Shown here piece by piece: positions 9,148 to 18,918 of a stretch of DNA of 64,000 nucleotides. Location: contig CAICTM010000078.1 in NCBI GenBank assembly GCA_903772945.1, forward strand, positions 1-64,000, written 5' to 3'. Each line of letters begins with the position of its first letter. Within the stretch, counting starts at the first letter, position 1. The notes below the pieces were generated by a model. It was not told where the DNA came from. It worked only from the letters and a program-made list of their open reading frames with translations, and searched no databases. The DNA is from Seminavis robusta (Eukaryota; Bacillariophyta; Bacillariophyceae; Naviculales; Naviculaceae). The translations under genes and the position numbers were made by a program.

Positions 9148-12100
9148 CTATTTCTTGCTCTCCTTTTTACTGTCCTTCTTCGATTTCTTCTCGGATTTGC
9201 TGTCTTTCTTGCTGTCTTTCTTCTTCTTGTCCTTGTCAGAAGATTCCTTCTTTGACTTCTTTTCCTTTTTGTCCTTGTCCTTGTCACTTTTGCTCTCCTT
9301 CTTGGATTTCTTTTCCTTTTTGTCCTTGTCCTTATCACTTTTACTCTCCTTCTTGGATTTCTTTTCCTTCTTGCTATCCTTTTTCTTGCTGTCCTTTGAT
9401 TTCTTATCCTTCTTGTCCTTGTCCTTCTTGGCGGCATCGTCACCCTCTTTCCCGCCGTCCTCATCGGGACTAGCGGAACCATCCGAGCCGTCCTCCGCCA
9501 ACTCCTCTTCACTTGAGTAAGACCCTTCGTCAATGTCGTCGTCAGACACAACGCTGCCTTCGTCAGAAGATGACCCGGATCCCGATTCGTCGTCCGATGA
9601 ACCACCTCCTTCGCCTTCGTTTGCCTGGCCATTGTTGGCATCCCCCCCTGCACTACGAGCTCCACCGTTGTTGGGCACAAAGGGCGCGTCGTCTTCATTG
9701 TTGTCAAAGCTCTCCCAGGTCTCCATCTCCTCTACCAACCCCTGCAAGATGTCGCCACACTTGGCTCCTTGGATGACATCATCAGGCATCAGTTCCAACA
9801 CTTTCAGTAGACCCAGACGAACATTCATGATTCGATCATCTTTCATGTCCACCGCTGGAGTCAGCAAATCGTCAATCAGAAGGCTCTTTATATGCTTTTG
9901 TTCGGCGGCAGTCATGCGCAAGTAAGGTCCCTCGGGCTCAAAGTCTGATTTGTTGCTGAACTGGGATTTGAACTTGGATACCAAGAGAGGTACAGGGTCG
10001 AGTGCACCGTTGCTACTGTTCTTGGTAGCCTCAGAGACGTCAACACCGTCCATGGAAAAGTCTCCAAACTGCAGTGCAAGGCCTGCCGCAGCACAGATTC
10101 GACAGTACAGCTGTCGTTGATTAAAGTTGGTTCGACCTGCCGCACCCTTAGGCTTGATTCGTAGAATGCTCTCTTTGAGCCAAGAAATGGCCTCGGAGCA
10201 TGCTTCCTTACTCCAAGCTTTGGCGTCTTTGTCACTCTTTCCCTTTTCCCAGGTCTGAATGTTTTCCGGACAATACGCCCGCAGCAGCATTGGCACGGCC
10301 CAGATGGCATCATCTCGAACAATGTTGATGGCGTCAAGGACCAGAACCTTAATTATTGGCCACACAAACTCTTTAATATCAGCGGGGCTGATCAAACCCA
10401 GCAAGTCTGGCAACGACCGAGCGAGATAGTCTCGTTGTCTCCAGTTCAGAACGAGCGGATTGGTGGCACTGCGTTTTTTGGACCCCAAAAATTCTTCCCC
10501 AAGAATGACTTCGCTCCACACAGCTAGGTAGGATTGTCGTTCTTCGGGTTTGAGTAGTGACAAGAGCGATGGGAAATTTCGAAAGACATTGAGGCGCACG
10601 GAATCATCGGGATCCCGGAGGAAGAATTCTTTGAATATGGGCATGATATCCTTCGACGCCAAATCGGGTCCTAGAATATGAGCAACCGTATGCAAGCTGG
10701 ACGCAAGGCATCGTTTGACGGGGAGCGGTGGTGGTGGAGGAGGTGCGTTGGGATCGGCTTCGGCATCGCCTTCGGCCGCCTTGTTTCCCCCCATGGCAGC
10801 CTGTGTGTTTTCGTCTTCGTACTTTGGATTCAGTAGCTTCAGAAAACATGTCTTTAACAGCCCTTCCCAATGCTCTTCACCCAATACCAATGCTACAGCC
10901 GGATAGGAGTAGGCACAGTATACTCTCATTTCGGCATCCGTGTTTTCGTCACCCGTCGTGACCATGGCCAGAGCGGCAAAGTATTCCAACAGGGTTCCCA
11001 CCACTGATTCTAGATCCTCCTTTGGCGGTGCATGTTCTCGTCGATGCGTGACAACGGAGTGCAACGATAACGATGACAATCGACTTGCTCGCAGGAACTG
11101 CGGTAATGCCTTTTGTAGTTTCTCCAAGTGTGTCAACTTTTGATTCAGGATATCTTCAATATTGACGGCGATGGGTGTTGGCGCCGCCGTGGTAGCCGCA
11201 GAGGAATTGAGTCGACTGACCATACTGCTGGCATGGGGAAAGAATTGAGCGACAATCCCAGTATGATTGCTTCCATCGGATTCGGAAATGCCTGGTAAAA
11301 TGGCATGAAGTGCCGAATCGACGTATGGGTAAAAGGAAGCAATGAAGGGACCCAGGAACTGCATCATTCCATGTCGGACCAATCGACTGGAATCGCCAAT
11401 TAATCGTTCGACAATGGGTATTAACCGTGTGCGTCGTAGATCCTGCAAGAGTGCTTTTTGTTCGGCATCGGTTTCTCGACTGGCCAGTATCATAAACGAT
11501 CTACTCATATCGACCAAGCATTCTCCAGTGGATTTTCGTACACGGTACAGATCGTCGTTGGAGAGTTTTTCAAAGGCGGGTAGTATTTTGGATTGTGCCA
11601 TTTCGACACTGGAACCACCGAGTACTCGTGGCAATGCTTGAGCTGCCGATCGTCGTACTCGAAAGCTGCCATCTTCTGCCAGGGACAGAACGGCTGGCAG
11701 TACCAATGTTTGTACTAGCTGTGATGGGATGGTACCCTTGTGTTCGGCCGCAGCACCACCCACTTCGGCCAGCAAGTTGGCTGCTGTGATGCGCAAATCT
11801 TCTTGCAAGGCATCTGCCTCATTAGTGGGTTTTCCCTTTTTGTTGGTGGACGTGGTGGCACCGGCTGTTTCCTTGACGAGTTTGAGTGGAATGGGTAGAA
11901 TGAATTTTCCGACATCGTCCGGTTGGAGCTGTAGTGCGAGTCCTGCCAGTGCATCGGATGCCGATCGTCGTACATCAATGTCGGGGTCGGTAACGAGTTG
12001 TCGTATATGATGTACCACCACGACGGAACAAACGGCCTTGTAGCCCTTGTCGTAGTAATCCTTGTTGAGTAGTGGGTTGTCAATCATTTGCTGTACGGCG

Positions 12101-12801
12101 TATTCTTTTTGGAAACCGATATTTTGTACCATGGCGACGAGACTGACGGGCAATATTTGTGCAGCGACATGCTGTCGAATGACACTTTCAGGGTCTTGTA
12201 CCAAGTGTTCAAAGACCGGTAGGAGGGCTTCCAGGGTTGGAGCAGATCTGTTGGGTAGTTTGGTTCCGAATGAGACAAATGTAGCCATGGAGTAGTTTGT
12301 CGTTGGTTGGTTAGGGTGTGTTAGGTAGGAGCAGGAAATGAGGAAATAATGGAGGAGGGGTATCACAAGAATCGAATGAATCAGGGAGACAGATAGGTTG
12401 AGCCGTGGGATGGTCGGGGGTAGCATGGCATCAGATGATAAGGATTGTTGAGTATTTCAGGAAAAGTATCATATCAAGAAGGAGACAATGGAAAAGACGA
12501 GATAAAGAAAGGCAGAGATTCGAGATAAGCAAAGATGAGAAAGACAGGAAAAATGAGATGATCCCAACGATAAAAGCAGGACCCAGCTTCCATGGCAACA
12601 TGTCTGACTCGACTCAACTCACCCCACAGTTTCGGCTGTTTCAGCCAACATTTTGACATGCACCAGTCTCTGGAGAGCAATACTGGATCTACAATAGCGT
12701 ACCACTCTATCGAGCAGAGGCAAGTCATCATCAACCGTCAAGTCTTCAAATCGGAGGGACTCGTCATCCTCTCCATCTGGTGCGGCTTCGCCTGCCTCCA
12801 T
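9148..12801 (-). CDS. HEAT-repeat PP4 regulatory subunit (PPP4R1)-like protein with Lys-rich tail
   Basis: Two exons on the minus strand: 12801-12623 and 12247-9148, with a GTGAGT...CCAACAG intron of 375 nt; product 1092 aa. The single-exon alternative from ATG 12288 is possible, but the extra exon reads MEAGEAAPDGEDDES then LPLLDRVVRYCRSS, a good N-terminus for PPP4R1-type proteins, and joins in frame to APTLEALLPVFEHL. Repeated HEAT helices (VRQ, VRRSA, VRKST, VRHGM, VRLNVF at successive repeats) fill residues about 40-960 and would form an alpha-solenoid that binds a PP2A/PP4-type catalytic subunit. From about residue 960 the chain becomes acidic and Ser-rich, then ends in about 95 residues of Lys/Asp/Ser, including a 17-residue tandem repeat. 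A role as a phosphatase scaffold is inferred from the family. Confidence 0.8.
9251..9375 (-). repeat. 51-bp in-frame tandem repeat in the Lys-rich tail
   Basis: Two nearly identical 51-bp units (about 9251-9301 and 9302-9352) plus a partial third encode a 17-residue Lys/Ser/Asp block (KKSKKESKSDKDKDKKE-like) at the C-terminus of the HEAT-repeat protein. The few differences between units are single-base (for example G/A in the Asp and Ser codons), so expansion looks recent. Confidence 0.8.
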
Positions 12802-13650
12802 TCTTCTTCTTCTCTTGGCAGATTGTTATAAGGACGGATAGAGATCAGAAAGTGGAGTAGGGTACGTTCAAGCTTGTCTGGAGTTTGTCTCGCTTCAGAT
12901 ACGGCAGATACCGATCTGATAAATGAGACAGGGAGCACAAAACGTCGTGTCCGGATGTTTGTGTCCGGATCCGTCCAGGCTCAGCCCAACTTAGCCCAGC
13001 TAGCTAGTAGTAGCTAGCTAGTGTGTAGTGTCGTCGTGCTTGCTTGCTAAGGCTTGTGTGCCTTGGCAGGTGGTAGCTATGGTAGCCAGCCACTATAGTA
13101 CAGTATCAAGCTGCAACTCAAACAACAACGGCCAAGATTTGTTTGGTTGGCCATTGTCGAATGGTCGAGACATGCCATCATGGGCATTCCAGCCATGCAG
13201 TGCGTGCCCTTCAAAGACCCAATTAGGGTTGGAGATCATGTTGTGGCGTCACAACAACAGAACTATTCCTATCCCCAAACTCCAGGGCTTCTGATAGCTC
13301 CAAGAGGTCCAAAGGCCAGCAAATTCCACTCTACCGGTATCTCTAAGCTATTTGGTCTCCCAGACCACGCTCCTTTTGGTTTCCCCCTCAGTTGCACTCC
13401 GAAATCGATTTGCCCGCGTTTACTGTGTAAATTAGAGTACCGACACTTCAGTTGCAGAATCAACGGTCATGTGTATCCGTAAGTACCAAACCTGTACTTA
13501 ACGTGTTTTAACGTCTGTACATGTGTGTGTGCCCTTTTAAAACTTAGATCGATTCGTGGATAAAAAGAACCGTTGAAGTTACTAAGGTTAAGGCTAAACT
13601 GAATTACAGAGGATTCCATCCAATCGTCCATCAAGTCTTTTTTGAAGGCA
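12802..13650. other. Upstream region of the PPP4R1-like gene
   Basis: No supportable gene. TAGCTAGTAGTAGCTAGCTAG lies at about 13001-13020 and a TACCGGTA palindrome at 13332-13339. An open frame at 13147-13482 has no recognisable protein features. The proximal part presumably includes the promoter for the minus-strand gene starting at 12801. Confidence 0.45.
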
Positions 13651-13659
13651 CAGCGCTGA

Positions 13660-14060
13660 CTTCTCTCCCTCATTGAATTGCTATGGCAAACAGGAGAGAA
13701 ATCCGAGCTTGACCGACAAGAATCGATCGATCGATCGATCGATCGAACGACTGGTACGGTGGTACGGAGGTAAGCATACCTATAATCAAAGAGTGTTATT
13801 GAAGGTGCAGATTCGAAAGCCATCCACCATTGAATTTCTATGGACCACAGGAAGGCAGTCAGATCTCGGCCGTCAACATGTGAGTTGTTTTATTTATTCG
13901 AGTCGATCGATCGCACCTCTATTACCTCTGTTATCCAAGCCTCACTCAAGCTGGTTGACTCTGGTACAGAAGCGAAAGCCATCCCTCATTGAATCCTATG
14001 GACCGGGGGAAGGCAGTCAGTTCTCGGCCCATGACGGCCAAGTTGGTGCAATTTGAAAAG
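13660..14060 (+). repeat. Three direct copies of a first-exon-like segment
   Basis: A segment of about 65-75 bp recurs at 13665-13735 (poor copy), 13812-13880 and 13972-14040, spaced roughly 140-160 bp apart. Each copy has CATTGAAT, then a few bases, then ATGG and an AGG(A/G)A...GCAGTCAG-like core; the last two share GAAAGCCATCC and GGAAGGCAGTCAG. A GATC tetranucleotide run lies between copies at about 13725-13745. The third copy is exon 1 of the possible gene at 13998-14452; the others look like duplicated or alternative first exons. Confidence 0.55.
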
Positions 14061-14452
14061 CAAGGGTAAGTGGCTGGTTTTCTTCAGTTCAGCACAGAAA
14101 ACAAAACTCATATCTATTTGTTGTTTTCTCTGCTGCACTGCCGACGGCCGGCGAACTACCATTGTCGAGTCCTTTTGGATTGACCGCTCCGGATAACAAG
14201 AAGATGAGAGGCTACGGCTACGGAGGAGGAGGCTCTGTTAAGTCCAGCCCTACCAACAGCCTGAACAGAGGAGCCTATCGTCGTCGAGTCATTAAAAGGC
14301 AACAGCCATCGGAAGAGGCAACAACACACAAGAGAGTGGATCCTCCTACCGGATTCATCCCTTCTTGTTATTTCCTACTGTTTTGGTGGCTGGTGATTCC
14401 TGTGTCGGTACCCATTTTCCTGTATGCGCAAGTCAAGTACTGTTGCCACTAG
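13998..14452 (+). CDS. Possible small single-pass membrane protein, two exons
   Basis: Proposed exons are 13998-14065 and 14170-14452, joined across GTAAGT (14066) to AG (14168-14169), the first AG after a pyrimidine-rich tract at 14118-14132; the phase fits and gives 116 aa. The product starts MDRGKAVSSRPMTAKLVQFE, continues with a Gly/Tyr-rich then basic region (GYGYGGGG, AYRRRVIKRQQ) and ends with one hydrophobic segment (YFLLFWWLVIPVSVPIFLYA). I do not recognise a family. The last coding bases and stop lie inside the first unit of the tandem array that follows, so the 3' end may have been captured from the repeat. Without transcript support this is a weak call. Confidence 0.35.
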
Positions 14453-15450
14453 CTATACAGCTATACGGCAGCTGGCTACAATGGCTGGATTGACAATATT
14501 CGGTTGTGCGTGTATTCGTCATAAAGATCCAATGCGAGGTAACCGAGTGCAGCGAGCAAAGTCGAACCTGAGTGTGTTCGGTACTGTTGCCACTGTCACC
14601 GATCGATGAACTCTACGATAGCTGGCTACGATGGCTGGATTGACAATGTTCGATTGTGCATGTATTCGTCATAAGGATCCAATGCAAGGTACCGGTAACG
14701 GAGTGTAGCCAGTAAAACGGAACCTGAGCGTGTTCGATACTGTTGCCACTGTCACCCATTGATGTAACTCTACGGTAACTGGCTACAATGGCTGGATTGA
14801 CAATCTTCGGTTGTGCATGTATTCGTCATTAGGATCCAATGCGAGGTACCGGTAACCGTAGCGAGCAAAGCCGAACTTTCGGTACTGTTGCCACTGTCGT
14901 CGATGTAGCTATACCGCAGCCGGCTACAATGGGTGGATTCATAATGTTCGGTTGTGCATGTAGTCTATCCGTCATAAAGATCCAATGCAAGATACCGGCA
15001 ACGGAGTGTAGCCTGCAAAGCGGAACCTGAGTGTGTTCGGTACTGTTGCCGATGTAACTGTACGGTAGTGGACTACAATGGTTGGATTAACAATAGTCGG
15101 TTTTGTGCATGTATTCGTCATAAGGATCCAATGCGAGGTAACCGAGTGCAGCGAGCAAAGCGGAACCTGAGTGTGTTCGGTACTGTTGCCACTGTCACTG
15201 ATCGATGAACTCTACTGTAACTGGCTACGATGGCTGGATTGACAATGTTCGGTTGTGCATGTATTCGTCATAAGGATCCAATGCAAGGTACCGGTAACGG
15301 AGTGTAGCCAGTAAAGCGGAACCTGAGTGTGTTCGGTACTGTTGACACTGTCACAGATCGATGTAACTCTCTGCCTACGGTAGGTACCGTAGCTGGCTAT
15401 ACAATGGCTGGATTGCATGTATTGGATCCAAGTAGCGAGCAAACTGAGGA
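14440..15450 (+). repeat. Tandem array, about seven units of ~150 bp
   Basis: The motif CTACAATGGCTGGATTGACA (with small changes) recurs near 14475, 14626, 14783, 14922, 15072, 15225 and 15398, i.e. every 139-173 bases. Each unit continues with TTCGGTTGTGCATGTATTCG, GGATCCAATGC, a TACCGGTAAC-like box, AAGCGGAACCTGAGTGTG and TTCGGTACTGTTGCCACTGT. The last unit is shortened. Units differ by scattered substitutions and small indels, so the array is not freshly expanded. No coding potential is apparent. Confidence 0.9.
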
Positions 15451-16133
15451 AACAGGAGACCAACGCTGAAAAGAAGCCGAATACTAGCTACGGTAGAAGC
15501 TCTGGCTAGCTAGGTAGAAGCTCTAGCTACGTGTACTGGGAGGCAAAAGATAGAGATGGTTTTCTGTTGATTAATTAATTGATACTTCTAAAGTTATAAA
15601 AGAAGAAAGGTGCCCTCATTGTCTGAGCCGTTGTTGCCCCAGAGCTGCAGAGTGATCCCATAGCTTGGTTCAAACTGTCCATCACTGTGCACTCCAATTC
15701 TTCCGTTCCTGTCACACCTAACTAAGGGGTATCAGAGTAAGAGTCCCAGAATAACATGCATGCATCATGTACATGTATGTTGGTTCCTCGTTTTCACTTA
15801 CTTGCTCTTGGGACCCAATCCACCCCAGGGGGGCAGAACCTCATCAGACTTCCTCACTCAGAGTGCAGTACTTGCGTTGTGGATGAGGAGTTGAAAGCGA
15901 CTTGAAGCATCCTGAGGCAGTAAGCAACCTGCAAAAGATGAAGGCGAGGAAAAAGGAAAGTAGGCGGCCATCGTTTCAGATTTAGGGTTCAGGGGAAGAA
16001 TTTGCAACAGCTTCACCGTTCGTTCCGACTTCCGACAAACATCAACTCCGTCATCATTCCAGCACCGACGAAACAGACTCGACTCAGACAACCCAAAACG
16101 TTTGTGAGCGAAGGAATAGTTGTACTGTATAAA
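15451..16133. other. Non-coding stretch and 5' UTR of the transporter gene
   Basis: Short repeats (GGTAGAAGCTCT twice, and TAGCTACG/CTAGCTAG motifs) lie at about 15490-15535, next to the end of the tandem array. The remainder shows no gene. The frame of the next gene is open from 16002, but the first ATG is at 16134. Confidence 0.5.
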
Positions 16134-18440
16134 ATGGCCAAGTCCAAGACAAAGAGGAGCAAGATCCCCAATAACGCTACAATTCGTCGAGAAGTTCGTC
16201 CGATACTAACATCGCGAAATCATCTCGATCCACTAGTAGCGACGTCTCCGTCCTTAGGCAGCAATTCTGTTTCTCCATCCAGTGCATGTACGAGTGGTAA
16301 TAGTGAAACAATTATTAAACCCTACACTCCCCTGTCTGCGGCTGGTCTGACGTTGGATGGAACAACAACAACAACAACAATACCACAGACTCCTCATCAT
16401 CAGCAACCAGAAGATCCACTGGCGAACCCCGCCCGATTTGCCACTCATCATCACAACAACCAACAGAAGCGTGTGGATGCACCTTCCTTTCAGATTCACA
16501 TGACAACGGCACAATTCAAACAGGCACTCGATCGATTTGGAACCGAAACAGAAGAAACAACAACAACACGCAGAAGAAATTTCATCACCATGTCGTCACC
16601 ACTACACCCATCCACTCCTGCCTCTACTGCTAGTAGTAACTGCAGTGTCATGACGGGTGCCGTGGCCTGTTTGTGCTCGGCGACACTGGGCGCTGGAATA
16701 CTGGCGTTGCCCTATGCCATGGCCGAAGCAGGACTCGTTTGTGGCATGGGATTGCTGCTTTTGAGTGCCATGGCCACGGCATTTTCCATTCAATTGCTCG
16801 TACAGGCCATGCAAGTCGTTTACTATCATTCTCATAACAACATGACAACAAAAGAAAAAACCTACGAAGACCTTGTGGAAATTTGTCTCGGAACCACTGC
16901 CCGACGAATTGCCGAAGCTTCCATGCTCCTGTTTTGTGGAGGAGGGGCCGTGTCCTATGTGATTGCCGTGGGAGATATCGTACAACAATCGGGGCTCTTG
17001 GAGCATTTGGCATCCTCATTGTCTCCAACGGCTGCCAGGGCCCTGGCCATGACGGTCGTGTGGATTCTCGCCATGGTGCCTCTTTCCATGCTCCGGACCA
17101 TGAAGAGCTTGGAATGTACCAGCTCTATTGGGATTGCCAGTATTGCCACGTTGGTTGTGGCGGCCCTCTATCATTACTTGGAACATCATACGCAACAACC
17201 ACAAGAGCAACAACAACTACTAAACGATGATCATCAATCCATTCTCGCGCCGACACAAGGAATTCTTTCCGTCCTGCGAGCATGTCCCATTATACTCTTT
17301 GCATTCTCCTGTCAAGTCAATGTTTGTGCCATTTATGATGAAATGAAAGGAGACAATGACCACCCAGGAGAACAAGGACATCATCATAATCAGTCGACTC
17401 ATGAACTCACTCAACCACCACAAATAATCTGCAATGACGAAGAAACACCCACCACCAGTTCGTCCAGCAGTGCATCACCACAACAACCACAACAACAATC
17501 CACCAATGCTACTAATTTTACATCCAAGTATCGTCGCATGATCCTCGTGACGTGGATAGCAGTGGGCATTTGCGCCCTCCTCTATTCCTCCATTTCCATT
17601 ATTGCACTCTTGGATTTTGGATCCCAACACATGACACCCAACATTTTGTCAAGTTACAATCCCGAATCCATCATGCAAGTCGCATTCATTGGAATGGCAC
17701 TGGCAGTCGTATTGGCGTATCCCTTGAATATTTTCCCCGCAAGGGCCACCTTGTTGGGAATGTGTCGAACATCACAACAAGAAAACAACATAGTCATTGT
17801 GGATGACATGCCGGCGTCTCCCACGGCATCTTTCAGCCATAACAACAACAATGCCTTGACCGAACCACTCTTGGCCAATGACGACAACAATAGCACGTCG
17901 GGTTCCTTCCATAGTGCGGCGTCAGCACACCACGACGAAGCGGCGTCGGCACAACACGATGAAGCGACACTGGCAACCTCCAATGTGGCCATGTCGCCGA
18001 CCAGACACAACAATCACTTTGATATTATTACAGACGAAACTACTGCCGACGCTGGTTGGTTGGGGCATGTAGCAGTGACACTGTTCTTGACGGGGGCATC
18101 CCTGGGTCTTGCTATTGTGGCACCCAACATTTCCGTGGTATTTGGACTGTTGGGAGGGACGTGCACCAGCGTCATGGGATTTATTCTACCCGGATTGTTG
18201 GGGTACATGACGGCCAATGACTTTTATCAGGTGGACCAAAATGATAATAATAATGAGGCAAACCGAGGCGCCGCGGCTCGGACACGAGTCCTGTCACTGC
18301 TCTTGGTCGTGGCCGGGGTCTTGATTGGAATCATCACCACAGCTGTCACGGTCTACAGCACATTCATTGCAACTACTACTCAACCCCAACACAACAACAA
18401 CTCAATTTTGACTCTTGCTACACGTCACCATAATTCATAA
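16134..18440 (+). CDS. Amino-acid transporter, AAAP/SLC38-type, with long Gln/His-rich loops
   Basis: Single exon, 768 aa. After a long polar N-terminal region (about 165 residues, with poly-Thr and Gln stretches) the Aa_trans domain starts with CLCSATLGAGILALPYAM, the typical first membrane helix of the AAAP family, and about ten to eleven membrane segments follow to near the C-terminus (last ones around residues 645-745). Hydrophilic insertions rich in His, Gln, Asn and Ser interrupt the domain at about residues 350-375, 403-468 and 543-640; the last contains short repeats of the type SAASAHHDEA/SAQHDEA. Family members exchange neutral amino acids with Na+ or H+ at the plasma or vacuolar membrane; substrate and location cannot be read from the sequence. 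The start is chosen at the first ATG (16134). It converges with the myosin gene. Confidence 0.85.
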   Translation: MAKSKTKRSKIPNNATIRREVRPILTSRNHLDPLVATSPSLGSNSVSPSSACTSGNSETIIKPYTPLSAAGLTLDGTTTTTTIPQTPHHQQPEDPLANPARFATHHHNNQQKRVDAPSFQIHMTTAQFKQALDRFGTETEETTTTRRRNFITMSSPLHPSTPASTASSNCSVMTGAVACLCSATLGAGILALPYAMAEAGLVCGMGLLLLSAMATAFSIQLLVQAMQVVYYHSHNNMTTKEKTYEDLVEICLGTTARRIAEASMLLFCGGGAVSYVIAVGDIVQQSGLLEHLASSLSPTAARALAMTVVWILAMVPLSMLRTMKSLECTSSIGIASIATLVVAALYHYLEHHTQQPQEQQQLLNDDHQSILAPTQGILSVLRACPIILFAFSCQVNVCAIYDEMKGDNDHPGEQGHHHNQSTHELTQPPQIICNDEETPTTSSSSSASPQQPQQQSTNATNFTSKYRRMILVTWIAVGICALLYSSISIIALLDFGSQHMTPNILSSYNPESIMQVAFIGMALAVVLAYPLNIFPARATLLGMCRTSQQENNIVIVDDMPASPTASFSHNNNNALTEPLLANDDNNSTSGSFHSAASAHHDEAASAQHDEATLATSNVAMSPTRHNNHFDIITDETTADAGWLGHVAVTLFLTGASLGLAIVAPNISVVFGLLGGTCTSVMGFILPGLLGYMTANDFYQVDQNDNNNEANRGAAARTRVLSLLLVVAGVLIGIITTAVTVYSTFIATTTQPQHNNNSILTLATRHHNS

Positions 18441-18918
18441 TCAATAGGAACACTAGCTAGATGTTTATGAAACCTCTTCGTTTTGTTTGCTTTTCATTCT
18501 ACCCGAAACTTACACTTCGGTCCTGGCTTGATAGCTCCGGTAGAGAGTTGCGCGACTGACTGTGCATCATTGAAGACGTGCACGTCGTAGTTCCCTCGAG
18601 GCTTGCAATGAAGATTCGAGGGTTTTCTTCAAGTATCAACCGTCCGGCGACTCTTTCGTTCTTGTGTGTGTGTTACAGGGGGACATATCCCAACAACACG
18701 TAGAAGATTGCCCAGAAGATACAGTTCTTTGAAAACAAGCAAAAGCAATTTCAAAGTCTCTGCTCTTGCTTCATGTAGTAATGTAAGTAATGTTACGACA
18801 AGCGTTGCTTTCATAAAAAGAATGTATGTTTATCATTATGACTTTTTTAATGCGCTAGTTTGTCCTACGTATGATTGATAATGATGGCGACACAGTGCTC
18901 TTTCAAAAAATACCGTTG
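18441..18918. other. Convergent intergenic region
   Basis: About 480 bases between the 3' ends of the transporter and the myosin gene. It must hold both 3' UTRs. No gene, repeat or RNA could be supported. Confidence 0.5.

Noticed and set aside
9053-9520. 155-codon plus-strand frame rich in Phe/Leu/Ser
   Set aside because: Antisense shadow of the Lys-rich tail of the HEAT-repeat protein.
14440-15450. Tandem array considered as repeated coding domain
   Set aside because: Unit lengths vary and are not multiples of three, and stop codons occur in every frame.
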